Of a stretch of 18,918 bases of DNA, positions 1 to 6,146 are shown piece by piece. Numbering within the stretch: the first letter of the stretch is position 1; each line of letters opens with the position of its first letter. Source of the DNA: CAYQOX01 sp964419335 (GTDB lineage: Bacteria > Hinthialibacterota > Hinthialibacteria > Hinthialibacterales > Hinthialibacteraceae); the NCBI GenBank assembly GCA_964419335.1, contig CAYQOX010000065.1, forward strand, positions 1 to 18,918, in the 5' to 3' direction. The notes under the pieces were generated by a model. The model worked only from the letters and a program-made list of their open reading frames with translations, searched no databases and was not told where the DNA came from. Position numbers and translations under genes: made by a program.

Positions 1-102
1 GGTGCGATTCATTCGGATTGAAAAAATCATAGGTCTCGCTATAGAATCATGTCATGTTTCCTTTTCTAATGTATCAAAAAGTACTTAAATACAGGATGAA
101 CC
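1..102 (+). mobile_element. MITE-like element, copy 1 (right half, cut by window start)
   Basis: This is the right part of the dispersed element whose complete copies lie at 1572-1799 and 4604-4829. It shares the CGATTCATTCGGATT block, the TCATAGGTCTCGCT block and the right terminal repeat, which ends in GATGAACC at 95-102. The 8 bases after the end (103-110, ATGTTTTA) would be one copy of the target duplication; its partner lies outside the window. The element ends 30 bases before the hydrolase start codon at 133, so any promoter for that gene must lie in or beyond the element. A TTGAAA (18-23), 16-bp, TATAGA (40-45) arrangement inside it could act as one, but this is inference. Confidence 0.85.
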
Positions 103-132
103 ATGTTTTATATAAAAATGAAGGAGAGAACG

Positions 133-1542
133 ATGAAGAGAGCGCTGTTCCTTTTAATGCTGGTCTATTGTTGGTTGCCCTTTGTTACAGCGGATGAGAT
201 TCCCGGAATTAAACCGACCGCGTTGGATCAATACGTGGCGACTCCCGATCCGAATTATGAGTATCAATTAGAGCAAAGTGAAGAAGGAGAAGGGTTTACA
301 AGTTATATGCTGCAGATGACTTCGCAGTCATGGTTAAGCGAAGAGGAAGTGGATCGACCACTTTGGAAACACTGGATGATTATCGTAAAGCCGGATGAGG
401 TAAAAACATCGACCGGCTTGCTTTTTATAGGCGGAGGAAGCAATAAAGGAGAACCCCCGAAGTTGGATAACCGAACACGTGAGTTGGCGGAAGTGGCGGT
501 CAAGACAAATTCGGTGGTGACGGTGTTGTATCAAGTACCCAATCAACCGTTGCATTTTACGGGGGAGAAGGTTGATAAGTATAAGGAAAGAGGGCGTTAT
601 GAAGATGAACTGATCGCCTATTGCTGGGATCAATATTTGAGGACGGAGGATCCGATCTGGGCAACCCGTTTGCCCATGGTGAAAAGCGCCGTACGGGCAA
701 TGGATACGGTAACTCTCTTTTTAGGGAGTGAAGAAGGAGGCAATACAACCGTCGATACGTTCGTGGTTGCGGGAGGATCAAAGCGCGGATGGACAACGTG
801 GATGACGGCAGCGGTGGATCCCCGGATCAAAGCCATCATACCGATTGTGATTGATTTGCTGAATGTGGTGGAATCGTTTAAGCATCACTGGCGGGTCTAT
901 GGTTTTTGGGCGGAAGCGATCGGTGATTACGTGGAAATGGGTTTAATGGACCATCTAACGTCCCCCGAATTTAAAAAGCTGGCCGAGCTGGTAGAGCCGT
1001 ATGAATACCGGGCCCGTTTTGTGATGCCGAAATTTATAATCAATGCCGCGGGGGATCAATTCTTCTGTCCCGACTCGTCGCAGTTTTACTATGAGGACTT
1101 GCCTGGAGAGAAACAAATCCGCTATGTTCCTAATGCAGGTCACGGTTTGGATGATAGCGATGCGATCGAGAGCCTGGCGGCGTTCTATTACGCCATCTTG
1201 TATGATGTGCCGCGTCCAGACTATTCCTGGGAATTTCTGGAGGATGGCAGCATTCGGGTAGAAACAGAAGAGCAACCGGTGGAGGTAAAGTTGTGGCAGG
1301 CGACAAACCCCGAGACACGTGACTTTCGCCTGGATACAATTGGCAAAGCGTGGAGTAGTACAAAGTTAGAGGCAGAAGAAGAGGGGGTTTATGCAGGTAA
1401 TGTGGAAGAACCAGAAGAAGGCTGGACCGCTTATTTTGTTGAATTGACTTATAATATGGCGGGGAAAGCCCCGTTGAAATACACAAGCGGGGTTCGTGTA
1501 GTGCCTGACACACTGCCTTATACTTATCCCCCCGAGAAGTAA
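133..1542 (+). CDS. PhoPQ-activated pathogenicity-related (PqaA-like) alpha/beta hydrolase, exported
   Basis: The protein has 469 residues and matches the PhoPQ-activated pathogenicity-related family in layout. A signal peptide (MKRALFLLMLVYCWLPFVTA) is followed by an alpha/beta-hydrolase core. The visible catalytic candidates are Ser216 in GGSKRGW, Asp308 in AAGDQFF and His337 in NAGHGLDD, in the usual order. A small beta-rich C-terminal domain follows (about residues 375-465). The family is annotated from Salmonella PqaA, but its substrate is not established; it is common in planctomycete-like bacteria. I chose the ATG at 133 because AAGGAGAG lies at 121-128 and the signal peptide begins there; an in-frame ATG at 103 sits at the edge of the upstream repeat element. 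The gene stands alone between two direct copies of that element, and no separate terminator is seen before the downstream copy. Confidence 0.85.
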   Translation: MKRALFLLMLVYCWLPFVTADEIPGIKPTALDQYVATPDPNYEYQLEQSEEGEGFTSYMLQMTSQSWLSEEEVDRPLWKHWMIIVKPDEVKTSTGLLFIGGGSNKGEPPKLDNRTRELAEVAVKTNSVVTVLYQVPNQPLHFTGEKVDKYKERGRYEDELIAYCWDQYLRTEDPIWATRLPMVKSAVRAMDTVTLFLGSEEGGNTTVDTFVVAGGSKRGWTTWMTAAVDPRIKAIIPIVIDLLNVVESFKHHWRVYGFWAEAIGDYVEMGLMDHLTSPEFKKLAELVEPYEYRARFVMPKFIINAAGDQFFCPDSSQFYYEDLPGEKQIRYVPNAGHGLDDSDAIESLAAFYYAILYDVPRPDYSWEFLEDGSIRVETEEQPVEVKLWQATNPETRDFRLDTIGKAWSSTKLEAEEEGVYAGNVEEPEEGWTAYFVELTYNMAGKAPLKYTSGVRVVPDTLPYTYPPEK

Positions 1543-1563
1543 ACAAGAATTGGGATTCGTAAC

Positions 1564-1571
1564 ACAAAGAA
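1564..1571. repeat. Target-site duplication of element copy 2 (left half)
   Basis: ACAAAGAA at 1564-1571 is repeated exactly at 1800-1807, immediately outside the two ends of the 228-bp element. A perfect non-homopolymeric 8-bp match at precisely the predicted boundaries is unlikely by chance and fixes the element ends. Confidence 0.85.
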
Positions 1572-1799
1572 AGATCATCACGAAAGTGAGTCCTTTTTTT
1601 GGGGGAGAAAACGCCTTAGGGATGGGTTCTGCTTGTCTTTGCGCAGCCTTAAAGACCGCTTGCTCCGAAAGCCACTCCACACAAGTCCTTTCGGCGTTTT
1701 GGTTCGATTCATTCGGATTAAAAAATCATAGGTCTCGCTTAGAATCATGTCATGTTTCCTTTTCAATGTATCAAAAAGTGCTCAAATACAGGATGAACC
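1572..1799 (+). mobile_element. MITE-like element, copy 2 (complete, 228 bp, 8-bp target duplication)
   Basis: This is a complete copy. The left end AGATCATCACG (a mutated form of GGTTCATCACG) pairs with the right end GATGAACC at 1792-1799, and about 18 of the terminal 27 positions are complementary. Perfect 8-bp direct repeats ACAAAGAA flank it at 1564-1571 and 1800-1807, which shows insertion by transposition. The interior has a GC-rich imperfect hairpin (about 1619-1690) and then a conserved AT-richer half. There is no transposase, so it would have to be moved by an enzyme encoded elsewhere. It lies 29 bases after the hydrolase stop codon and upstream of the cold-shock gene promoter. Degenerate reading frames cross it but differ between copies by many non-silent changes. 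Confidence 0.88.
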
Positions 1800-1878
1800 A
1801 CAAAGAATTTGAGGAAAGCCTCTATTTTGGAGAAAAATCGGGTTAGAAGAAAAAATTAAAAAAAATTGAAATTTTTTC

Positions 1879-1907
1879 TTGTATTCTTGGAGAAGAGTCG
1901 ATATAAT
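1879..1907 (+). promoter_or_regulatory. Candidate sigma-70-type promoter of the cold-shock gene
   Basis: A consensus -10 box TATAAT at 1902-1907 lies 17 bases after a weak -35-like TTGTAT at 1879-1884, in an AT-rich stretch just beyond element copy 2. Transcription from here would start near 1914 and give a leader of about 145 nt before the ATG at 2061, as is typical of cspA-type genes. The -10 match is perfect and the -35 match is poor. Confidence 0.5.
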
Positions 1908-1913
1908 AGTAAT

Positions 1914-2060
1914 TGTATCATACTTGTATTTCTGTAGTATCAGGGCAGTACACTAACATCCAATACTTTCCTGTTTGGCAAATGTGGCGACTCCTGACGT
2001 ACCAGAAAGAAGTGTGAACATTAAAAAATACCGTAAACGGTAAAATAAGGAGGCCATATA
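1914..2060 (+). promoter_or_regulatory. Long 5' leader of the cold-shock gene with a hairpin next to the RBS
   Basis: About 145 nt separate the likely transcription start from the ATG. Near its end is the perfect inverted repeat TACCGTAAACGGTA (2029-2042), which can form a small stem 4 nt before the strong Shine-Dalgarno sequence AAGGAGG (2047-2053). Cold-shock mRNAs of the cspA type use structured leaders whose folding changes with temperature. The length and placement agree with that, but the sequence itself was not matched to a known leader. Confidence 0.4.
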
Positions 2061-2261
2061 ATGGCAACAGGTCGTGTAAAATGGTTTGACGAGAAAAAAG
2101 GTTTTGGTTTTATTGAACAAGAAGACGGAAAAGACATCTTTGTTCATCATACCGGAATCTCGGGTGACGGTTTTCGTAATCTTTATGAAGATCAAATGGT
2201 AGAATTCGATATCGAACAAGGCGAGAAAGGCCCCAAAGCCTTGAATGTACGAACTATCTAA
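2061..2261 (+). CDS. Cold-shock protein, CspA family
   Basis: This 66-residue protein is a single cold-shock domain. It has the start GRVKWFDEKKGFGFIEQEDG, with the RNP1 motif KGFGFI, and RNP2 DIFVHH. Length and motifs are those of CspA-type nucleic-acid chaperones, which bind single-stranded RNA and DNA and melt RNA secondary structure in the cytoplasm. The start is fixed by AAGGAGG seven bases upstream. The gene is monocistronic: its own promoter candidate and long leader precede it, and a strong intrinsic terminator follows 31 bases after the stop codon. Which cellular paralogue it is (cold-induced or constitutive) cannot be told from sequence, so no gene letter is assigned. Confidence 0.95.
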   Translation: MATGRVKWFDEKKGFGFIEQEDGKDIFVHHTGISGDGFRNLYEDQMVEFDIEQGEKGPKALNVRTI

Positions 2262-2292
2262 TTGGTTCGATAAACGTCTTATCGTGAAGAAT

Positions 2293-2326
2293 CCCCCTCT
2301 TCTTGAATAAAGGAGAGGGGGTTTTT
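2293..2326 (+). terminator. Intrinsic terminator of the cold-shock gene
   Basis: CCCCCTCT (2293-2300) pairs perfectly with AGAGGGGG (2314-2321) across a 13-nt loop and is followed by TTTTT and a further T-rich stretch. It ends the cold-shock transcript before the convergent membrane-protein gene whose stop codon is at 2359. Confidence 0.88.
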
Positions 2327-2358
2327 GTTTTGGAGATCTTTAGGATTTGGGGGGAAAA

Positions 2359-2772
2359 TTAAAATTGACGTTCAAAATGGTTGGGATTGTATTCTTCTTG
2401 GGAGCGGTCTTCCCAATAGGTTTTTGCTTCTTTATCGATTTTGCGATGTAAAGGATCGCGGCGGATGATCTTTTGGATCAGGGAGACTGGAGTGAAGATG
2501 CCATAAAACATGAGGCCTAATATGAGGCGAGCATTAAACCAGCCCAAGGCCATAGCCAACTTCATCCAGTATTTATTTAACGGGCGCAGGATGGGGGGAT
2601 AGAGGAGAGCCGGGAGAAGAAAAATGAGTCCGGCGAGTCCCCAAAGGATGTAAACGGCGTTCCAATGTCCCCGCCACATGATGATTAAGCTGACCAGGGT
2701 TAAAGCGAGGGTCATGACAAAACCGAATTTACGTAATTCTTGGTTGGTGTATTCTTGAGGCGCTTTAGTCAA
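2359..2772 (-). CDS. SxtJ-like small membrane protein
   Basis: A protein of about 137 residues with two closely spaced hydrophobic segments in its N-terminal half (FVMTLALTLVSLIIMW and VYILWGLAGLIFLLPALLY), then the conserved-looking stretch PILRPLNKYWMKLAMALGWFN and a charged C-terminus. This is the pattern of the SxtJ family, small membrane proteins regularly encoded next to NodU/CmcH carbamoyltransferases; their exact role is unknown. I place the start at a TTG (2772), with AAAGGA upstream. It overlaps the end of the carbamoyltransferase gene (stop codon 2765-2767) by 8 bases, so translation is probably coupled. An in-frame ATG at 2922 would force a long overlap and a hydrophilic extension unlike the family. 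The small DUF5989-type protein that often follows SxtJ is not present; the next gene is the convergent cold-shock gene. Confidence 0.75.
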   Translation of the reverse strand: MTKAPQEYTNQELRKFGFVMTLALTLVSLIIMWRGHWNAVYILWGLAGLIFLLPALLYPPILRPLNKYWMKLAMALGWFNARLILGLMFYGIFTPVSLIQKIIRRDPLHRKIDKEAKTYWEDRSQEEYNPNHFERQF

Positions 2773-4582
2773 GAGCGAATTCCTTTCTCCAGTCGGTTTC
2801 TTCTTTGAATTCAGGTTGATCTTTTTTGTTGAGGATAAAGCGTCCCATGACGAGATAGTCCATTTCCGTGCGCATGAAGCAGCGATAGGCGTCTTCGGGA
2901 GATTGGACAATCGGCTCCCCACGGACGTTGAATGAGGTATTGACCAGCACGGCGTAGCCCGTGCGGTCTTCGAAGGCTTTGATGACGTCGTAATAGCGGG
3001 GATTGTCTTCGCGCTTCACTGTTTGAACGCGGGCGGAATAATCCACATGAGTGATTGCGGGGATGTCGGAACGGGGGATATTTAATTTTTCGATGCCAAA
3101 GAGTTTCTTTTGTTCTTCGGTCATTTCGATGCGGCGGGAGGGTTGGACCTTGGCGACCAAGAGCATATAGGGGGAATCTTCATCGATCTCGAAATACTCA
3201 TTGACTTTTTCCCGTAGAACCACGGGAGCGAAGGGGCGGAAAGATTCACGATACTTGATTTTGAGGTTCATCTTGCTTTGCATATCTTTGGAGCGGGGAT
3301 CGCCGAGGATACTGCGGGCACCTAAAGCCCGGGGGCCAAATTCCATGGGGCCTTGGAACCAACCGACGATGTTCTCTTGATCAAGGAGTTCTGCAATGTG
3401 TGGAGCGAGTTCCTCTTCGAGCATTTCAGTGTGGGGAATGTTATTTTGATCCAGGAAGATTTTAAGTTCCTGATCAGAGTAGGAGGGGCCGAGAAGAGCG
3501 GCTTTCATTTTGTCTTTGCCCTGTTTGGGGGGGAGTGGATTGTTCAAGTAACGGTGATAAACGCAAAGGGCGACTCCCAAGGCGCCGCCGGCGTCTCCGG
3601 CGGCAGGTTGGATCCAGATTTTGTCGAAGGGGCCCTGGCGGAGAATTTTACCGTTGGAGACACAATTAAGAGCGACGCCCCCGGCTAAGCATAGATTCTT
3701 CATGCCGGTTTCTTTATGGACATGGCGAGCCATGCGCATCATGACTTCTTCGGTTACTTCTTGGATGGAGCGTGCTAAGTCCATCTCCCGTTGGGAGATT
3801 AAGGATTCTTGCTTTCGGGGTGGGCCACCGAAGAGTTTATCGAACTTGCCGTTGGTCATGGTGAGGCCGCCGAGGTAATTGAAGTAATCCATATCCATGC
3901 GGAAGGAGCCATCTTCTTTGAGGTCGATGAGTTCCTCCAGGATGCGATCAACGTATTTGGGCTCTCCGTAGGGAGCCAGCCCCATGACTTTGTACTCGCC
4001 GGAATTGACTTTGAAGCCGGTGTAGTAGGTAAACGCCGAATAGAGAAGCCCGAGGGAATGGGGAAAGCGGGTTTCTCCGAGAATTTTGATTTCGCTTCCA
4101 CGGCCGAAGCCGTAGGTGGTGGTCGACCATTCGCCGACCCCATCGATGGTGAGGAAAGCGGCTTCATCGAAGGGGGAAGGATAAAAGGCGCTGGCTGCGT
4201 GGCTCTCATGGTGATCGCCGAAGAGCAAAGGACCATCATAATCGAAGGAATCATGGATGACTTTGGGCATCCATAATTTTTCTTGCAGCCAGAGAGGGAT
4301 GGCCATGATGAAAGAGCGGAAGCCGGAAGGGGCAATGGAGAGATAGGTTTCTAATATGCGTTCGAATTTCACGAAGGGTTTATCGTAAAAGGCGACATAG
4401 TTCAAATCTTCTTGTTGGATGCCGGCGCTATCGAGGCAGGCGTTGATAGCGTTGGTGGGGAAACTGGAATCGTGCTTTTTGCGGGTAAAACGCTCTTCTT
4501 GGGCCGCGGCAACGATTTCCCCGTCTTTGACCAAACAAGCCGCGCTATCATGATAGAATGCGGAAATCCCGAGGATATACAT
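2765..4582 (-). CDS. Carbamoyltransferase, NodU/CmcH/TobZ family
   Basis: A full-length 605-residue enzyme of the family that transfers a carbamoyl group from carbamoyl phosphate, through carbamoyl-adenylate, to a hydroxyl on a sugar or natural product. Visible landmarks are the start YILGISAFYHDSAA (His11), DHHESHAASAF at 123-133, DGVGEWSTT at 147-155, GLAPYGEP at 201-208, GGVALNC at 301-307, EFGPRALGARSILGDPR at 414-430, FRPFAPV at 448-454 and NTSFNVRGEPI at 548-558. These cover the Kae1/TsaD-like ATP and metal-binding half and the C-terminal YrdC-like half. The substrate cannot be read from sequence. The only partner gene here is the SxtJ-like protein, with no obvious sugar or antibiotic pathway next to it. 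The RBS AAAGGA lies 11 bases before the ATG and abuts the target duplication of element copy 3. Confidence 0.93.
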   Translation of the reverse strand: MYILGISAFYHDSAACLVKDGEIVAAAQEERFTRKKHDSSFPTNAINACLDSAGIQQEDLNYVAFYDKPFVKFERILETYLSIAPSGFRSFIMAIPLWLQEKLWMPKVIHDSFDYDGPLLFGDHHESHAASAFYPSPFDEAAFLTIDGVGEWSTTTYGFGRGSEIKILGETRFPHSLGLLYSAFTYYTGFKVNSGEYKVMGLAPYGEPKYVDRILEELIDLKEDGSFRMDMDYFNYLGGLTMTNGKFDKLFGGPPRKQESLISQREMDLARSIQEVTEEVMMRMARHVHKETGMKNLCLAGGVALNCVSNGKILRQGPFDKIWIQPAAGDAGGALGVALCVYHRYLNNPLPPKQGKDKMKAALLGPSYSDQELKIFLDQNNIPHTEMLEEELAPHIAELLDQENIVGWFQGPMEFGPRALGARSILGDPRSKDMQSKMNLKIKYRESFRPFAPVVLREKVNEYFEIDEDSPYMLLVAKVQPSRRIEMTEEQKKLFGIEKLNIPRSDIPAITHVDYSARVQTVKREDNPRYYDVIKAFEDRTGYAVLVNTSFNVRGEPIVQSPEDAYRCFMRTEMDYLVMGRFILNKKDQPEFKEETDWRKEFALD

Positions 4583-4603
4583 CGGTAATCTTATCCTTTT
4601 TTT

Positions 4604-4829
4604 GGTTCATCACGAAATTGAGTACTTTTTTGAATAAACGCCTTGGGGATGTGTTCCGCTTGTCTCCGCGCGGCCTTAAGGGCCGTTTGCTTCGAAAGCC
4701 GCTCCACACAGGCCCCATCGGTGTTTTGATTCGATACATATAAATTGGAAATAGCCATGGCTCTCACTTTAGAATCATCTCATGGTTTCCTTTCAATGGC
4801 TCAAAATGTACTCAAATAGAAGATGAACC
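4604..4829 (+). mobile_element. MITE-like element, copy 3 (complete, 226 bp, 8-bp target duplication)
   Basis: The ends are GGTTCATCACGAAATTGAGT at the left and GATGAACC (4822-4829) at the right; about 21 of the terminal 27 positions are complementary. Flanking 8-bp direct repeats CTTTTTTT lie at 4596-4603 and 4830-4837. Inside, 4645-4716 folds into a GC-rich imperfect hairpin (GGGG/CCCC, TGTG/CACA, and the inner CGGCC-TTAAG-GGCCG at 4671-4685). The element lies directly upstream of the carbamoyltransferase gene, which is read on the other strand, and the target duplication overlaps that gene's A-rich ribosome-binding region. The right half of this copy is more diverged (for example ATAAATTGGAAATAGCC instead of the usual block), so it may be older. 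Confidence 0.9.
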
Positions 4830-4837
4830 CTTTTTTT

Positions 4838-5213
4838 GTTATATTTCGTGGATCATTATAGGGTTCGTTTGAATGGTTGTCGAGCAACTAATTGCGTAAG
4901 TTGTTTAAATTTTTCCCTTTGGTATGTTGAAGGGTATAAACCTTATTCTAATTATATTATAGTTTTTCTATATAAAAAATTGTTAGAATCTATCGATCCC
5001 TATAGTAAAGACAAATGGATTTTATTAGGATAAGCTTATTATGGGATAAATAAGAGGAGTATTTGAATTGGCGTTGTTTAAAAAGTTGATATTTTTGATC
5101 GTTTTAGATAGATTAAGAAATTGAAAAAAAATAGTTTGTAAGGTATCCTGCATTGCGTATAAAAATAGAAATACAAAAATCTTAAAAAGGCGTATTTTTA
5201 ACCAAAAAAAAAT
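4838..5213. other. AT-rich intergenic region between element copy 3 and rex
   Basis: About 375 bases of very AT-rich sequence separate two divergently arranged genes. One plus-strand reading frame of 65 codons (4836-5033) starts at the element boundary, has no ribosome-binding site and no recognisable family, and its base composition resembles the surrounding non-coding DNA, so I do not call it. I see no perfect Rex-type operator (TTGTGAA-N4-TTCACAA) and no tRNA or riboswitch. Several TATA-like hexamers are present, as expected in such AT-rich DNA, and the rex promoter is presumably here. Confidence 0.5.
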
Positions 5214-5963
5214 ATGGAAGAAAAAAAAAGGACAAGAAAAAATATTACTCCTTTGGATTCGGAAGGACGCCCGCCTTTATTGAGTGAAGCAACACTCATA
5301 CGAATGTCCCGTTATTTGAACGTGTTGCAAGAGTTCGCGGATAAAGGGATCCCTCGTATCTCGACGCGGAAGTTAGCGAATTTGTTAGGGGTGAATCCCG
5401 CGGTGGTGAAACAAGATTTTCTTCCTTTGAAGGTGAAGGGACAAACGGGGGTGGGTTATGAAGTCCCCATGTTGTTGGAAACCATCCACGATGTGTTCCT
5501 TTCGCGTTCTTTGTCTTTTGCGATTGTAGGTTTCGGGAACATTGGGCAGGCATTAGCAAATTACATGGCCTTTGAGACTCAGGGATTCACGATGAAGGCG
5601 ATCTTTGATGTGAATCCCAAGTTTCAGAATTATTCGGTGCGAGGCATTCCCGTGGATGACGCGGAGAATATCGAACCGATATGCCGTGAGCGAGAGATTG
5701 ATATCGGGGTCATATGTGTCCCTGCCCCTGCGGCGCAAGAATCGGTGGATCGGGTAATTGCCGGGGGAGTAAAGGGGATATGGAATTTTGCCCCAACGGA
5801 AGTGGCGGTTCCAAAAGATGTCATTCTGGTTCATGAGCATCTAACCCGAGGCTTACTTACACTTTCCTATCATATAGGGCAGCGGTATTCACAAGAAGAA
5901 AGACAAGAGGAGGGAGTGGGTAGCGAATGGCAGGAAGAGCGGCAAGAAGAGCAAGAGGAATAG
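5214..5963 (+). CDS. rex: Redox-sensing transcriptional repressor Rex
   Basis: This 249-residue protein has the Rex architecture: an N-terminal winged helix (about residues 22-85, containing ISTRKLANLLGVNPAVVKQDF and GVGYEV) and a Rossmann NAD(H)-binding domain with GFGNIGQAL at 106-114, then CVPAPAAQ, GIWNFAPTEVAVP and a C-terminal swapped helix (LLTLSYHIG). Rex senses the NADH/NAD+ ratio and represses fermentative and respiratory genes when NADH is low. Two things are odd. The recognition-helix segment VKQDFLPLKVKGQTG departs from the usual VRRDFSYFG..GK.G, and the protein ends in a low-complexity Glu/Gln-rich tail of about 25 residues. The ATG has only a weak upstream A/G-rich ribosome-binding site. 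A terminator-like hairpin lies downstream. Confidence 0.88.
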   Translation: MEEKKRTRKNITPLDSEGRPPLLSEATLIRMSRYLNVLQEFADKGIPRISTRKLANLLGVNPAVVKQDFLPLKVKGQTGVGYEVPMLLETIHDVFLSRSLSFAIVGFGNIGQALANYMAFETQGFTMKAIFDVNPKFQNYSVRGIPVDDAENIEPICREREIDIGVICVPAPAAQESVDRVIAGGVKGIWNFAPTEVAVPKDVILVHEHLTRGLLTLSYHIGQRYSQEERQEEGVGSEWQEERQEEQEE

Positions 5964-6058
5964 ATCACCCTCTTAGCCATGGGCGATAAGTTGGCGATCG
6001 AGGGTTCGATAGTGCTTGCAGGTAAAAAGTTGTAATCTTTGTTAATGAAGAAATTCAA

Positions 6059-6084
6059 GAGTGGGCTCAAGGTACAGCCCACTC
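6059..6084 (+). terminator. Terminator-like hairpin after rex
   Basis: GAGTGGGCT (6059-6067) is perfectly complementary to AGCCCACTC (6076-6084), with an 8-nt loop. Only a weak T-rich run (ATTTATGTTAT) follows, so termination may be partial. Its presence argues that the next gene starts downstream of here (at 6147) and not at the earlier in-frame ATG at 6039. Confidence 0.55.
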
Positions 6085-6146
6085 ATTTATGTTATACGGG
6101 GATAAATGGGAATCTTGAGGGAACGGAGAAAGAGGGACGGGGTTGT

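Noticed and set aside
1578..1766. Minus-strand reading frames across the elements (WSGFRSKR... and ERLSEQA... type) as a conserved small protein
   Set aside because: They recur in several copies only because the DNA is repeated; two overlapping frames are open at once, many differences between copies are non-silent, and there are no ribosome-binding sites.
4836..5033. A 65-codon plus-strand reading frame after element copy 3
   Set aside because: No ribosome-binding site, no recognisable family, composition like the surrounding AT-rich DNA, and its start lies at the element boundary.
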